Positions 1 to 8,903 of a stretch of 64,000 nt of DNA are shown here, in pieces. The stretch is from DATHZQ01 sp965216945. Lineage in GTDB: Bacteria > Actinomycetota > Acidimicrobiia > Spongiisociales > UBA5794. Location: positions 3,162,001-3,226,000 of the forward strand of contig CBDCGU010000003.1 in the NCBI GenBank assembly GCA_965216945.1, given 5' to 3'. The notes under the pieces are model-generated. The model saw only the letters and a list, made by a program, of their open reading frames with translations, was not told the DNA's origin and did not search any database. The stretch's first letter is position 1; the number at the start of each line of letters is the position of its first letter. The position numbers and the translations under genes are program-made.

Positions 1-8
1 CGGGCAAG

Positions 9-887
9 GTGGACGAATCGGTCGAGATCTCCGGCACGTGGGAGCCGATTGCCGGTGTCGACGACGGGATCGAGCGAGTGGCGTTCGTCGACGGTGTCCG
101 CAGGATCGATGCCCGTCTCACACTCGACGAGGCTGCCGGTCCCATTGCAGGGATCTGCGGCACGTTTGCCGTGGGGGCGGTGTGTTGGGATCGGCGCGTA
201 CCGAAGTCGGAGATCGAGCGCTTCCGCATCGATCGCATGGCGGTGTTCGGGCACGGCCGAGCGGTGCCGATACCTGTGGCGGGTCCGCAACTCGCCTACC
301 GCTCGGAAGCTGTTGCCGATGTCGACCCGCAGGCGTTGATCCAGCGGTTTCACGGTGCGATGCGCAAGGCGGAGGCCGTGACGTCGGAGGAGCTTGCGCA
401 GGGAGGTGCCTTCGTTGTCGCCGACGGTCCGATCAACGATCTCTCCGCCACCGAGAAGGTCGGCTACGTCAAGACGCATCGCGCCCCGTACCTGTCCGAG
501 GAGCGGGCGGGGGTGGTGGGCCGGATCCGGACCGGGCAGCGGACGCCGCTGTTCTTGATCGGCAAGGGCGGTGCGTTCCCTCGCTACTCCTGGTATCTGC
601 GTCTTGCCGACCTCCCCGGAGGCCACTCGTGGACAGGGGTGGTGCGCGCCGAGCTCTCCAGCCACTTGCCGCTCGACGTGGCAGTCCGGGTGGCCAATCG
701 CACGACCGCGGTGCTGCCTCTGGTCGCCTCGCTGCCGCACGTCGACCCGCGGGCGCCGCAGAATCTCGTGCCCATCGCGGCGTTGGAGCGCTCGCTGCGG
801 CGTCGTATGGGTGATCCGGCCTTCATCCATCGTGCGCTACGGTCTGCCGTGATGGCCCATGACCGCAAGCTCGGAGCCGCCTCGTGA
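9..887 (+). CDS. nurA: NurA-like nuclease (5' end may lie outside the window)
   Basis: Probable NurA-family 5'-3' nuclease, the partner of the HerA motor in DNA end resection. Seen: an Asp-Gly pair after a hydrophobic strand (FVDG, D28), then a second Asp block (VADGPIND, D139) followed by GYVKTH, the spacing of the two metal-binding motifs of NurA. The C-terminal part ends in a conserved-looking block from VDPRAPQN on. The length of 292 aa is at the short end for the family. The GTG at 9 is the first start in the window and the frame is open upstream, so the true start may be earlier. Its stop overlaps the GTG of the HerA-like gene by 4 bp, and that pairing is the main support for the function. 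The family call rests on motifs plus context, not on a database search. Confidence 0.62.
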   Translation: MDESVEISGTWEPIAGVDDGIERVAFVDGVRRIDARLTLDEAAGPIAGICGTFAVGAVCWDRRVPKSEIERFRIDRMAVFGHGRAVPIPVAGPQLAYRSEAVADVDPQALIQRFHGAMRKAEAVTSEELAQGGAFVVADGPINDLSATEKVGYVKTHRAPYLSEERAGVVGRIRTGQRTPLFLIGKGGAFPRYSWYLRLADLPGGHSWTGVVRAELSSHLPLDVAVRVANRTTAVLPLVASLPHVDPRAPQNLVPIAALERSLRRRMGDPAFIHRALRSAVMAHDRKLGAAS

Positions 888-2623
888 GCGATCAGCCGAA
901 CCGATCGGACCACGGAGTGGGTCGCGTCCTGGGTACGCAGCACGCCACGACCAGGGCTTTTCGCGTCGCCCTGAACGAGGACGACTACCTCCAACTGGAC
1001 GATCTCGTCGTCGTGCGGACGGAAGTGCCGAAGAGAGGCGAAGTCCGTACCTATGGGGTGGTCACCGAGGCCGAGGCGGTGTACGAAGGAGCGCAATTCG
1101 AGTCGGACACTCACCGCATCGCCGCCGAGGGGACGCTGCCGGCAGCCAAGGTCCGCTCGGCGCAGGTCGCCGTGACCCGAGTCGACCCGGAGGTCTGGGT
1201 GTCGCCCGATCCCGGGGAAGTCGTCGAGCGGGCCACAGGCGACGAGCGGCGCAAGGCGCTCTACGTCGACGAGATGGACCGGCCCCTCCCCGTCGGCATG
1301 GGCCGGGACGGCGAGCCTGTGTTCGTCGACCTCGACTTCTTCGACGGACGCAAGGGTGGCCACATGTCGATCTCCGGCATCTCGGGCGTTGCCACCAAGA
1401 CCTCGTTCGCACTCTTCTTCCTGCGTCTGCTCAGCGGACGACCGGATGTGCTGGGCGCCGGGGCCGCCAATCTGCGGATCCTGGTCTTCAACGTCAAGGG
1501 TGAAGACCTGCTGTGGCTCGACAAGCGCAACCGGTTCTTCGACGACGAGGCGACGGCGGTATGGCAGCAGCTCGAGGTCGATCCAGGGCCGTTCCCCTCC
1601 GTCGGGTTCTGGGCGCCACCCCGCTCCGGCACCGGCGATGTCGTCGTCCCCGACACGGGGGGTCGGCAGGAAGGCGTCGCTGCGTTCACGTGGACGCCGC
1701 GGGAGTTCATCGACGAGGGGCTGTTGCGGTTCCTGTTCACCGACGCCGACGGGAACCGCAACCAGATCCCCTTCATCGAGGAGCGGGTGCGTGCGCAGCT
1801 CGCTCGGTTCGCCGTCGACGTCGACGGTGTCCCAGGGGCCGTGGTGTTGCGCGACCCCATCGAGGGTATCCGTCCCGGAGAACGGGTCGTGCCGCATCGG
1901 GGCGAGCGCGTGATCTCCGATCTGCGCAGCCTGGTGGATGCGATCGCCGAGTTCGTAGACCCAGAGGATGGGGAGCCGGATCAGAGGTGGACCGGGAGGG
2001 TGCAGATGGGCACCGTCTCGGCATTCGTCCGACGGCTGCACTCTGCCGTCCACCGCCTGGGCCACCTGGTGCGAGCGGGGGAGAGCCGCCGGATCGACCG
2101 TACGGCGGCACAGGTCACGGTGGTCGGCATCCAGTCGCTGCACGATCTTGGGCAGCGATTCGTGGTCGGCGCCCTGCTGGCCGAGACCTTCGCCGAGAAG
2201 GAGCAGACGGGGCAGCGGTTGCCTCTGTCGGTGATCGTTCTGGACGAGCTGAACAAATACGCTCCGCGTGATGGCACCAGCGCCTTGAAGGACATGCTCA
2301 TCGACATCGCTCAGCGGGGTCGCTCTCTCGGGGTTCTGCTCGTCGGCGCCCAGCAGACTGCATCTCGCGTTGCGCTCGAGGTGATGGAGAACGCCGCCAT
2401 CAAGGTCGCCGGACGGCTCGACGCCGCCGAAGCCGAACGCGCCGAGTACGGCTGGATGCTCCCATCGACGCGGGCGCGTGCCCGCTTGCTCAAGCCCGGC
2501 ACCATGGTGCTGTCCCAGCCCGCCATCCCGGTGCCGCTGGTGCTCGAGTTCCCGTTCCCGCCCTGGGCGACTCGCAAGGAAGAGGTCGACGAATCCGGCT
2601 CTGACCCGTTCGCCGGGCTGTGA
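884..2623 (+). CDS. herA: HerA-like hexameric DNA translocase (DUF87 ATPase)
   Basis: Predicted FtsK/HerA-superfamily ATPase that would pump DNA into the partner nuclease. Seen: an N-terminal barrel-like region (about residues 10-110), a P-loop at about 165-174 reading GISGVATKTS (a loose Walker A in which Lys-Thr-Ser is kept), a Walker B at about 449-455 (VIVLDELN), and a sensor-like LVGAQQTASR block after it. 579 aa fits bacterial HerA-like proteins. The GTG start overlaps the upstream stop (GTGA), and its own stop overlaps the GTG of sbcD, so the four genes from 9 to 6292 form one translationally coupled operon. Known of the family: HerA-NurA works with Mre11-Rad50 in archaea; a similar job here is inferred. 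Confidence 0.8.
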   Translation: MSDQPNRSDHGVGRVLGTQHATTRAFRVALNEDDYLQLDDLVVVRTEVPKRGEVRTYGVVTEAEAVYEGAQFESDTHRIAAEGTLPAAKVRSAQVAVTRVDPEVWVSPDPGEVVERATGDERRKALYVDEMDRPLPVGMGRDGEPVFVDLDFFDGRKGGHMSISGISGVATKTSFALFFLRLLSGRPDVLGAGAANLRILVFNVKGEDLLWLDKRNRFFDDEATAVWQQLEVDPGPFPSVGFWAPPRSGTGDVVVPDTGGRQEGVAAFTWTPREFIDEGLLRFLFTDADGNRNQIPFIEERVRAQLARFAVDVDGVPGAVVLRDPIEGIRPGERVVPHRGERVISDLRSLVDAIAEFVDPEDGEPDQRWTGRVQMGTVSAFVRRLHSAVHRLGHLVRAGESRRIDRTAAQVTVVGIQSLHDLGQRFVVGALLAETFAEKEQTGQRLPLSVIVLDELNKYAPRDGTSALKDMLIDIAQRGRSLGVLLVGAQQTASRVALEVMENAAIKVAGRLDAAEAERAEYGWMLPSTRARARLLKPGTMVLSQPAIPVPLVLEFPFPPWATRKEEVDESGSDPFAGL

Positions 2624-3789
2624 GGGTTCTCCACACCTCCGATTGGCACGTCGGCAAGCGTTTGGGCCGGTACGACCGCGCTGAGGAATATCGCGCCGTG
2701 ATCGACGAGGTCGTGGCAGTGGCCGATGCAGAGGATGTCGACCTGGTACTGCACTCGGGCGACCTCTTCGACCGGCCGATCCCACCGGTCGAGGCGCTCG
2801 ACATCGGTCTCGACGGTCTCGTCCGGCTGACGGGCGCCGGACGCCGACCGGTGGTGGTGATCGCCGGCAACCACGACTCGCCCGGCTTGTTCGAGGCACT
2901 GGCGCCTTTCGTGGCGCGTCATGGCATCCATCTGGTGGGTGACATCAAGCGACCCGACGAGGGCGGCGTCCTCGATCTCCAAACCGCTTCGGGCCGTGCG
3001 GTCGTCAGTTGTTTCCCGTTTCTGCGCGAGGGCCGCGCCTTCCATGCGTGGGAGAAGATCGACGAGCACTACAAGAAGTACGCCGATCGGCTCCGCGCCA
3101 TCTCGGAGGCCTATGCGGCGCATGCCGAGCAGGTGGCCGAAGACGATGGCGTCACCCTCCTGGTTGCCCACTTCCTCGTCGGCGGCGCCAGGGTTCACGG
3201 CCACGGTGCGCCGCGGGGTGAGCGCGAGCTTCACATGGGCGAGGCATATGCGGCGACGAGCGAGGCAATCCCTCCAGGACCGCAATATGTGGCGCTGGGC
3301 CACATCCACGCACCGCAGCCGGTGCCGGGGGCCAAGGTGCCGGCCCAGTACGCCGGCTCGCTGCTCGAACTGGACTTTGGAGAAGCGGGGGAGGAGAAAC
3401 GAGTCGTCGTGGTGGAGGCGGAACCTGGGCGCCCGGCGACGATCCGGTCGGAGCCGCTCACCGCGGGGCGGCGTCTGGTTCGCGCCAGAGGAAGCTGGCA
3501 CGACCTGCTGGTTCGTGACGATCTGCGGGAGGCGTACCTCGACCTCACGGTCGAGACGGCGGGTCCGGACGCCACACTCGGCGAGCGGGTGCGTGAGGAG
3601 TTCGACTTCGTCGTCAAGGTGCAAGCCGACTATCCCCGGGCCGATGTGGCGGAGGCCGACAGCGAGCACCGTTCGTTGGACGAGCTGTACGCATCCTTTG
3701 TCCTCAGCGACACGGGGGTGGCAGCCGACGACCGATTGATGGAGGCGTTTCGCTCCGTGATGGAAGAGGCCGGCTATGCGGCCACTTGA
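2620..3789 (+). CDS. sbcD: SbcD/Mre11-type exonuclease subunit
   Basis: Calcineurin-like metallophosphoesterase forming the nuclease subunit of the SbcCD (Mre11-Rad50) complex, which trims DNA ends and cleaves hairpins. Seen: the full set of phosphoesterase motifs in order, DWHVGK (D8, H10), HSGDLFDR, GNHDSP, VAHFLVGG and GHIHAPQ, giving the two-metal site. The C-terminal third (from about residue 270) is the capping and SbcC-binding part. 389 aa is normal length. It starts at GTG 2620, overlapping the herA stop, and overlaps sbcC by 14 bp. Confidence in the family is high; the coupling to HerA/NurA is from gene order only. Confidence 0.95.
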   Translation: MRVLHTSDWHVGKRLGRYDRAEEYRAVIDEVVAVADAEDVDLVLHSGDLFDRPIPPVEALDIGLDGLVRLTGAGRRPVVVIAGNHDSPGLFEALAPFVARHGIHLVGDIKRPDEGGVLDLQTASGRAVVSCFPFLREGRAFHAWEKIDEHYKKYADRLRAISEAYAAHAEQVAEDDGVTLLVAHFLVGGARVHGHGAPRGERELHMGEAYAATSEAIPPGPQYVALGHIHAPQPVPGAKVPAQYAGSLLELDFGEAGEEKRVVVVEAEPGRPATIRSEPLTAGRRLVRARGSWHDLLVRDDLREAYLDLTVETAGPDATLGERVREEFDFVVKVQADYPRADVAEADSEHRSLDELYASFVLSDTGVAADDRLMEAFRSVMEEAGYAAT

Positions 3790-6292
3790 GCTGACGGTCC
3801 GCAACTTTCGGTCGTACTTCGGTGACGGACACGTCTTCGACTTCCGCGATCGTGGATTGGTAGGCGTGGTCGGCCCCATCGGCAGCGGCAAGTCGTCTTT
3901 GCTCGATGCCGTGTCCTTTGCCCTCTACGGGAAGACCGCGACCGCAGGTGCCAACACCAAGTCATTGATCCACCAGCGCACCGCCGACGGAGCAGTCATG
4001 CTGCGCTTCGAAGTCGAGGGCGAGGTTTGGGAGGTCGTCCGATCTCTGCGTCGCAAAGGAGCAAGCCAGCATGCGCTCTACCGCTACGAGACGGACACGC
4101 CCGAGGCGGAGCCGGTGGATCGCATCACCCTCGAGGGCGATGTCAACGAGAGGATCGCCGACCTGCTCGGATTGGACTATGACGCCTTTGGTCGCTCGGT
4201 CCTGCTGGCCCAAGGTCGCTTTGCCGAATTCCTCAAGTCGCGTCCCGCTGAGCGCGATGCGGTGCTCAAAGGCGTGTTCGGCCACGACAAGATCGACACG
4301 ATGCGCCAGATCGCCAAGCAGAGAGTGGAAGCGATCGCCCAGGACCTCGCCCACCTGACCGTCCGCACCGAGCAACTCGAGCGGGTCGCCGTCAGGCTGG
4401 CCGAAGCAAGGGAGGCGCTCGATGGCGCCGAGCGGCGGGTGGCGGCGCTCCGCAAGATCGAACCCCGGCTGGAGGAGCTGAACACCCGCATCGCCGGGGC
4501 CGTCGACGGCGGGCAACGAGCCGGGACCAGGTTGGCGGAACTGGAACCGCACACCTCGCGGCTGCCCGAGCCGGCATCGATCGACGCCCTCGTCACCCAT
4601 GCGGCTGCTCATGCGGAGGAACGGGCCCGACTCGCCGCCGCACTGGAGGAGGCTCAGGCCGATGTGGTGGCGGCCGATGCGGCGCTGGCAGCTGCCGAGG
4701 CCGACGGCATGCAGAGAAGCATCGACGAGGCTGCTCAGCTCCTGGCGACGGCCGAGCCGCAGCGTCGGGCCGTGCAGGAGGCGGCAGCCCGTCTCCAGAC
4801 GAGCCGGCGCCGTCTCGCCGAGCTCGAAGCTCAGCACACCAGGGCGGTCGAGGCGGCCGAGGCAGCCGACCGGCATCTCGAAGAGATGGTCGTCGCGGTG
4901 GAGGGGGCGACGCTGGCGATGGAGCAAACCGCGCAGGCGCTTCACGATGCGGAGCATGCCGACATGGCAGCGTCACTCCGGATGGAACTGGCGGCAGGCA
5001 AGCCCTGCCCCGTGTGTGATCAGGTGGTGGGCGACGTGCCGGCGCCCGATCCGGCCGCTGACGTCGCTGCGGCCACACGTGCAGCCACCGAGGCTCGCAC
5101 CGCTCGCACCGGTGCGGAAGCGGCACACACCGCGGCGGCGGCGGCCGCATCCGCCGCAGGCAGCGAGCGAGATGCGCTCGAGGCCTCGGTGGTCGCCGCT
5201 CGCGGCGAAATGGTCCGCCTGCAGCAAGATCACGCTGCGGCACACGACACCTTGTCAGCGACCATGGATCGAATCGTCGCAACGTTGGGCGAGGGTGATC
5301 CGGCCGCCCTCCTGGATGCTTTGCGCCGCCAAATGACTGGTCTCACGAGCCGCATCGCCGAGGCGCGTCGGCACGTCGATCAGGTACGGGCGTCGCACGA
5401 TCAGGCAATACGGGACGAGCAAGCGGTGGGGAAGCGCCTTGCTGCGTTGCGGATCGAGCTCGCCGACCTTGCGGCGAGGGTTGGCGCCAACATCGTTGTC
5501 GAGTCTGAGGACGCCACCGCCATCGGCCGGGCCGCGGCAGAGGTGCTCGAGGCGTGGAACGCCCACGTCAGGGAGCTGCAGACCGTGATGAACGACGCCA
5601 AGATCGAGCAGCGCTCCGCCGAGGAGGAACGAGCAGTCCTTCTCGGGGATGCCGGCGTCACCGGGGACTTCGGATCGGCGCTGGGGGCGGCGCAAGCCAC
5701 CGCCGAGCACCTCTCCGAGCGGGTTCGCCGCGACGCCGCCGAGATCGACGCTTCCGAAGACCTGTTTGCCGAACAGGCTCGGCTCGAGGCCGAGCACGGC
5801 CGCTACGACCGTCTTGTCGCCGATCTCACCAATGCGCGGTTCGTACGGTTCCTCCTCGATGACGAGCGCACCAGGCTGGGTCACCTGGGCAGCGAGCATT
5901 TCCAGCGGCTCTCCTCCGGCCGGTATCGGTTCACCGACGACGGCACGTTCGCCATCGTCGATCTCACAGCCGCCGACGCGGTGCGCAAGTCGGCCAGCCT
6001 GTCAGGCGGCGAGACGTTCTTGGCCTCGCTGGCTCTGGCCCTCTCCCTGGCCGAGATGGTCATGCGAACGGGCGGGCGGCTGGACGCCTTCTTCCTCGAC
6101 GAGGGTTTTGGATCGCTCGATCCCGAACACCTGGATCTGGCGATGGAGGGCATCGAAGCGCTGGTGGCGGGCACGTCGGACCGGCTCGTCGTGGTCGTCA
6201 GCCACGTGCCGGAGCTGCGCCACCGTATCGAGGACCTCATCGTGCTCGACCGCGACCCGGCGACGGGCGACACGCGGGTGCTACAGCGCTGA
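3776..6292 (+). CDS. sbcC: SbcC/Rad50-type ATPase
   Basis: SMC-like ATPase subunit of SbcCD that tethers DNA ends and gates the nuclease. Seen: N-terminal Walker A GPIGSGKSS, long heptad-rich Ala/Glu/Arg coiled-coil arms on either side of a zinc hook CPVC (about residues 409-412), and a C-terminal ABC signature LSGGETFLASLAL followed by a Walker B (AFFLDEGFGSLD) and D-loop. 838 aa is short for Rad50 or SbcC (often about 900-1100), so the arms are short. The start at 3776 lies inside the end of sbcD. The gene ends 24 bp before a convergent ABC exporter operon. Confidence 0.95.
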   Translation: MRPLELTVRNFRSYFGDGHVFDFRDRGLVGVVGPIGSGKSSLLDAVSFALYGKTATAGANTKSLIHQRTADGAVMLRFEVEGEVWEVVRSLRRKGASQHALYRYETDTPEAEPVDRITLEGDVNERIADLLGLDYDAFGRSVLLAQGRFAEFLKSRPAERDAVLKGVFGHDKIDTMRQIAKQRVEAIAQDLAHLTVRTEQLERVAVRLAEAREALDGAERRVAALRKIEPRLEELNTRIAGAVDGGQRAGTRLAELEPHTSRLPEPASIDALVTHAAAHAEERARLAAALEEAQADVVAADAALAAAEADGMQRSIDEAAQLLATAEPQRRAVQEAAARLQTSRRRLAELEAQHTRAVEAAEAADRHLEEMVVAVEGATLAMEQTAQALHDAEHADMAASLRMELAAGKPCPVCDQVVGDVPAPDPAADVAAATRAATEARTARTGAEAAHTAAAAAASAAGSERDALEASVVAARGEMVRLQQDHAAAHDTLSATMDRIVATLGEGDPAALLDALRRQMTGLTSRIAEARRHVDQVRASHDQAIRDEQAVGKRLAALRIELADLAARVGANIVVESEDATAIGRAAAEVLEAWNAHVRELQTVMNDAKIEQRSAEEERAVLLGDAGVTGDFGSALGAAQATAEHLSERVRRDAAEIDASEDLFAEQARLEAEHGRYDRLVADLTNARFVRFLLDDERTRLGHLGSEHFQRLSSGRYRFTDDGTFAIVDLTAADAVRKSASLSGGETFLASLALALSLAEMVMRTGGRLDAFFLDEGFGSLDPEHLDLAMEGIEALVAGTSDRLVVVVSHVPELRHRIEDLIVLDRDPATGDTRVLQR

Positions 6293-6316
6293 TCGGGCGA
6301 CTCGGTTGCGCCGCCC

Positions 6317-7123
6317 TCACTTGAGGAGCAACGTCTCGATTCTCCGTCCGGCGACGGCCAGTCCGACCATCACCATTCCCAGCAGGAATGCCACGTGCGC
6401 CACGATGCTGGCGTCGAGCACTCCCAGGGTGAAAGCCCGAATCAGATCGACGGCGTGGTAGAGCGGGGACAGACGCGCCACCCACTGCAACCAATCTGGA
6501 GAGATCTCCAGCGGATAGAAGGTCGCAGAGAACAGGAACATCGGCATCGTGACAAGCGTGAGGAGGTCGAAATCCTGCCACGAGCGCATGTACGTGGTGG
6601 CCGCCGTGCCCACGGCGCCGAACGCCAACCCGGTGAGCATCGCCGCCGGCAACGCCATCAGTCCCCACCACGACTCGACGACGCCCATCACCGCCATGAC
6701 GATGAGAAACGCCAACGAGTACAGGGCGCCACGCATCTGCGACCACGTGATCTCGCCGATCGCGATCTCCTGCGGTGTCACCGGCGTGGCGAGCACGCCG
6801 TCGTAGATCCTGGCGTACTTCAGTTTGAAGAAGATGCCGAATGACTCGAACACTGGTCCATTCATGGCAGACGCTCCGAGGAGGGCGGGGGCCACGAAGG
6901 CCACGTAGGAGACGACGGTTCCGTCCGGCAACCTGATGTCACCCACCAATTGCCCGAGCCCGACACTCACGGAGAACAAATAGAAGACCGGCTCGAAGAA
7001 GCCGGACACCAGCACTCCCCACATCTGGCGGTAGACGAGCAGGTTGCGCTCGATCAACGTGGCAGCGCGCTTGGAAGCGAACCGAACCGGCAGCACGCGC
7101 GGCAACCACGTCTGGGTCGTCAC
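6317..7123 (-). CDS. ABC-2 type transporter permease
   Basis: Membrane subunit of an exporter of the daunorubicin/drug-resistance type. Seen: 268 aa with about six hydrophobic segments, a charged N-terminal amphipathic stretch (IERNLLVYRQMW), the ABC-2 loop YARIYDGVLATPVTPQEIAIGEI, and a C-terminal block beginning PMFLFSATFYPLE. The frame is open further upstream, but the right start is GTG 7123, which overlaps the stop of the preceding permease (GTGA). Last gene of a three-gene operon (ATPase, permease, permease). Substrate unknown. Confidence 0.88.
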   Translation of the reverse strand: MTTQTWLPRVLPVRFASKRAATLIERNLLVYRQMWGVLVSGFFEPVFYLFSVSVGLGQLVGDIRLPDGTVVSYVAFVAPALLGASAMNGPVFESFGIFFKLKYARIYDGVLATPVTPQEIAIGEITWSQMRGALYSLAFLIVMAVMGVVESWWGLMALPAAMLTGLAFGAVGTAATTYMRSWQDFDLLTLVTMPMFLFSATFYPLEISPDWLQWVARLSPLYHAVDLIRAFTLGVLDASIVAHVAFLLGMVMVGLAVAGRRIETLLLK

Positions 7124-7899
7124 GTGCTCAACCGATCGCCCAGCCGGCGAGAGGCTAGGATCGTGCCGCCGACCGCAAACACGATCAGGACCGTGATGTG
7201 GGCTGCGGGGTTCCAGGCGGGTGCAGTCGCCAATGCGGCAGCTCGGGTGAGCTCGACACCATGCCAGAGCGGCGTGATGTAGGCGATGGGCTGCATCAAC
7301 TCGGGCAATTGGGTGATGGGGAAGAACGTGCCCGAGAACAGGAACATCGGCACGATGGCGAACCGGAAGAGCGAGACCAACCCGTTCTCTCGCTCCAGGC
7401 TCGCCGTGTAGGCGGTCACGGGAGCGGCGAAGGCCAAGCCGGTGAGCGCAGCGGGGATCGAGGCGAGCAGCGCCGCCGGAACGTCGAGCGCTCCGAAGGC
7501 CGCGGCGATGAGCCCGTAGACGGCCGTGGCGAAGCCGACGCGGACGGTGACGAACGAGATGTGACCAACGACGAGATCGGGCACCTCGACCGGGGTGGCG
7601 AGGGCTGCGTCGTAGGTCTTGAGCCACTTGACTCCCGCCATGACAGGCCACGAGCTGTCGCCCGCGGCGGTTTGCATGGCCGTCGCCGCCATCAACCCCG
7701 GTGCCAAGAACTCGAGGTACGTGAACCCCTCGAGCGAGGCTTGGCCGTTGCCCTGATCGACCAGAGTGCCGAGACCGAGCCCCATCGCGGCGAGGAACAT
7801 GATCGGATTGAGGAACGTCGAGATCACCGAGCCCCGCCAGACATGGCGGTAGACACGGGCGCGGGTCTCGAAGAACCGCAGAGCGCCGCGGGCTGTCAT
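7120..7899 (-). CDS. ABC-2 type transporter permease
   Basis: Second, paralogous membrane subunit of the same exporter. It shares with its neighbour the signatures TYDAALATPVEVPDLV, PMFLFSGTFFPI and a late LTRAAALA segment, so the two probably form a heterodimeric channel. 259 aa, about six membrane segments. The ATG at 7899 overlaps the stop of the ATPase gene (TGATG), consistent with tight coupling. Confidence 0.9.
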   Translation of the reverse strand: MTARGALRFFETRARVYRHVWRGSVISTFLNPIMFLAAMGLGLGTLVDQGNGQASLEGFTYLEFLAPGLMAATAMQTAAGDSSWPVMAGVKWLKTYDAALATPVEVPDLVVGHISFVTVRVGFATAVYGLIAAAFGALDVPAALLASIPAALTGLAFAAPVTAYTASLERENGLVSLFRFAIVPMFLFSGTFFPITQLPELMQPIAYITPLWHGVELTRAAALATAPAWNPAAHITVLIVFAVGGTILASRRLGDRLST

Positions 7900-8825
7900 C
7901 AGTCCGCCAAGGATCGCCCGGTGAGACGCAGGAACACGTCTTCCAGGCTGCTGCGGCGTTCGACGACGGTCTCCGGTTGCAGTCCGCGGGCGTGAACCTC
8001 CGCTGTCGTGCCGTCGGCGTCGTCGGTGTACAGAAGCACTCGATCAGGGAGAACCTCGAGCCGCTTCGACGTGCCCTCCAGCCGATCGAGCATGCGCTCC
8101 TGCTCACCGACCGGGAACCGTAGCTCGACGACCTCGCGCGGGCTGTGGCGCTCGATCAGCTCTCGGGGAGATCCTTCTGCAACGATCCCCCCCCTGTCCA
8201 TGATCACGAGCCGGTCGCACAGTTGCTCTGCCTCTTCCATGTAGTGAGTTGTGATGATCAGGGTGACGCCGTCCTGCTTGAGTCGGTAGAGCCGGTCCCA
8301 CAGCAGGTGGCGGGCCTGCGGGTCGAGACCCGTGGTGGGCTCATCCAGCAGCAGCAGGTCCGGTTTGTTGATGAGCGCTCGAGCGATGGTGAGCCGGCGT
8401 TTCATCCCACCGGAGAGCGAGTCGACTCTGGCATGCTCGCGGGTCTCGAGCTGGGCGAATTCGAGCAACTCTTGGATCCGCCGGCGAATCACGGGCCGGG
8501 GGAGATCGAAGTATCTTCCGTAGATCATCAGGTTCTCGCCGACGGGCAGCTCGGTGTCCAGGTTGTCTTCCTGCGGTACGACGCCGAGGCGGGCGCGGAT
8601 GTCCGCACCGTGGGTTTCCGGATCCATCCCGAGCACGGAGAGCTCGCCCTCGCTGCGCGGAGACACGGCTCCGATCATGCGCATCGTCGAACTCTTCCCG
8701 GCACCGTTGGGGCCGAGGAACCCGAATGCCTCGCCGGTGTGCACGTCGAAGTCGATCGCATCGACTGCCGTGAAGTCGTCGAAGCGTTTGGTCAGGCGCC
8801 GGGCGCGAACGAGTGCGTTCTGCAT
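7899..8825 (-). CDS. ABC exporter ATP-binding protein
   Basis: Nucleotide-binding subunit driving the two ABC-2 permeases. Seen: Walker A GPNGAGKSST, Q-loop PQEDN, signature LSGGMKRRL, Walker B LLLLDEPTTGLD and switch His (ITTHYMEEAE), followed by a C-terminal extension (about residues 225-308) typical of drug-exporter ATPases. Start chosen at ATG 8825: the frame runs on upstream but without family similarity. A TAGTGT hexamer lies at 8841-8836, 10 nt before the ATG, a likely -10 element. Divergent from the racemase gene at 8904. Confidence 0.92.
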   Translation of the reverse strand: MQNALVRARRLTKRFDDFTAVDAIDFDVHTGEAFGFLGPNGAGKSSTMRMIGAVSPRSEGELSVLGMDPETHGADIRARLGVVPQEDNLDTELPVGENLMIYGRYFDLPRPVIRRRIQELLEFAQLETREHARVDSLSGGMKRRLTIARALINKPDLLLLDEPTTGLDPQARHLLWDRLYRLKQDGVTLIITTHYMEEAEQLCDRLVIMDRGGIVAEGSPRELIERHSPREVVELRFPVGEQERMLDRLEGTSKRLEVLPDRVLLYTDDADGTTAEVHARGLQPETVVERRSSLEDVFLRLTGRSLAD

Positions 8826-8903
8826 GGGACGGAGCACACTACCGGGCCACTGTGACACGCTTGGCAAGCGTGACGCCTGGGTGGACTGGTACGGTCCCGG
8901 CGC

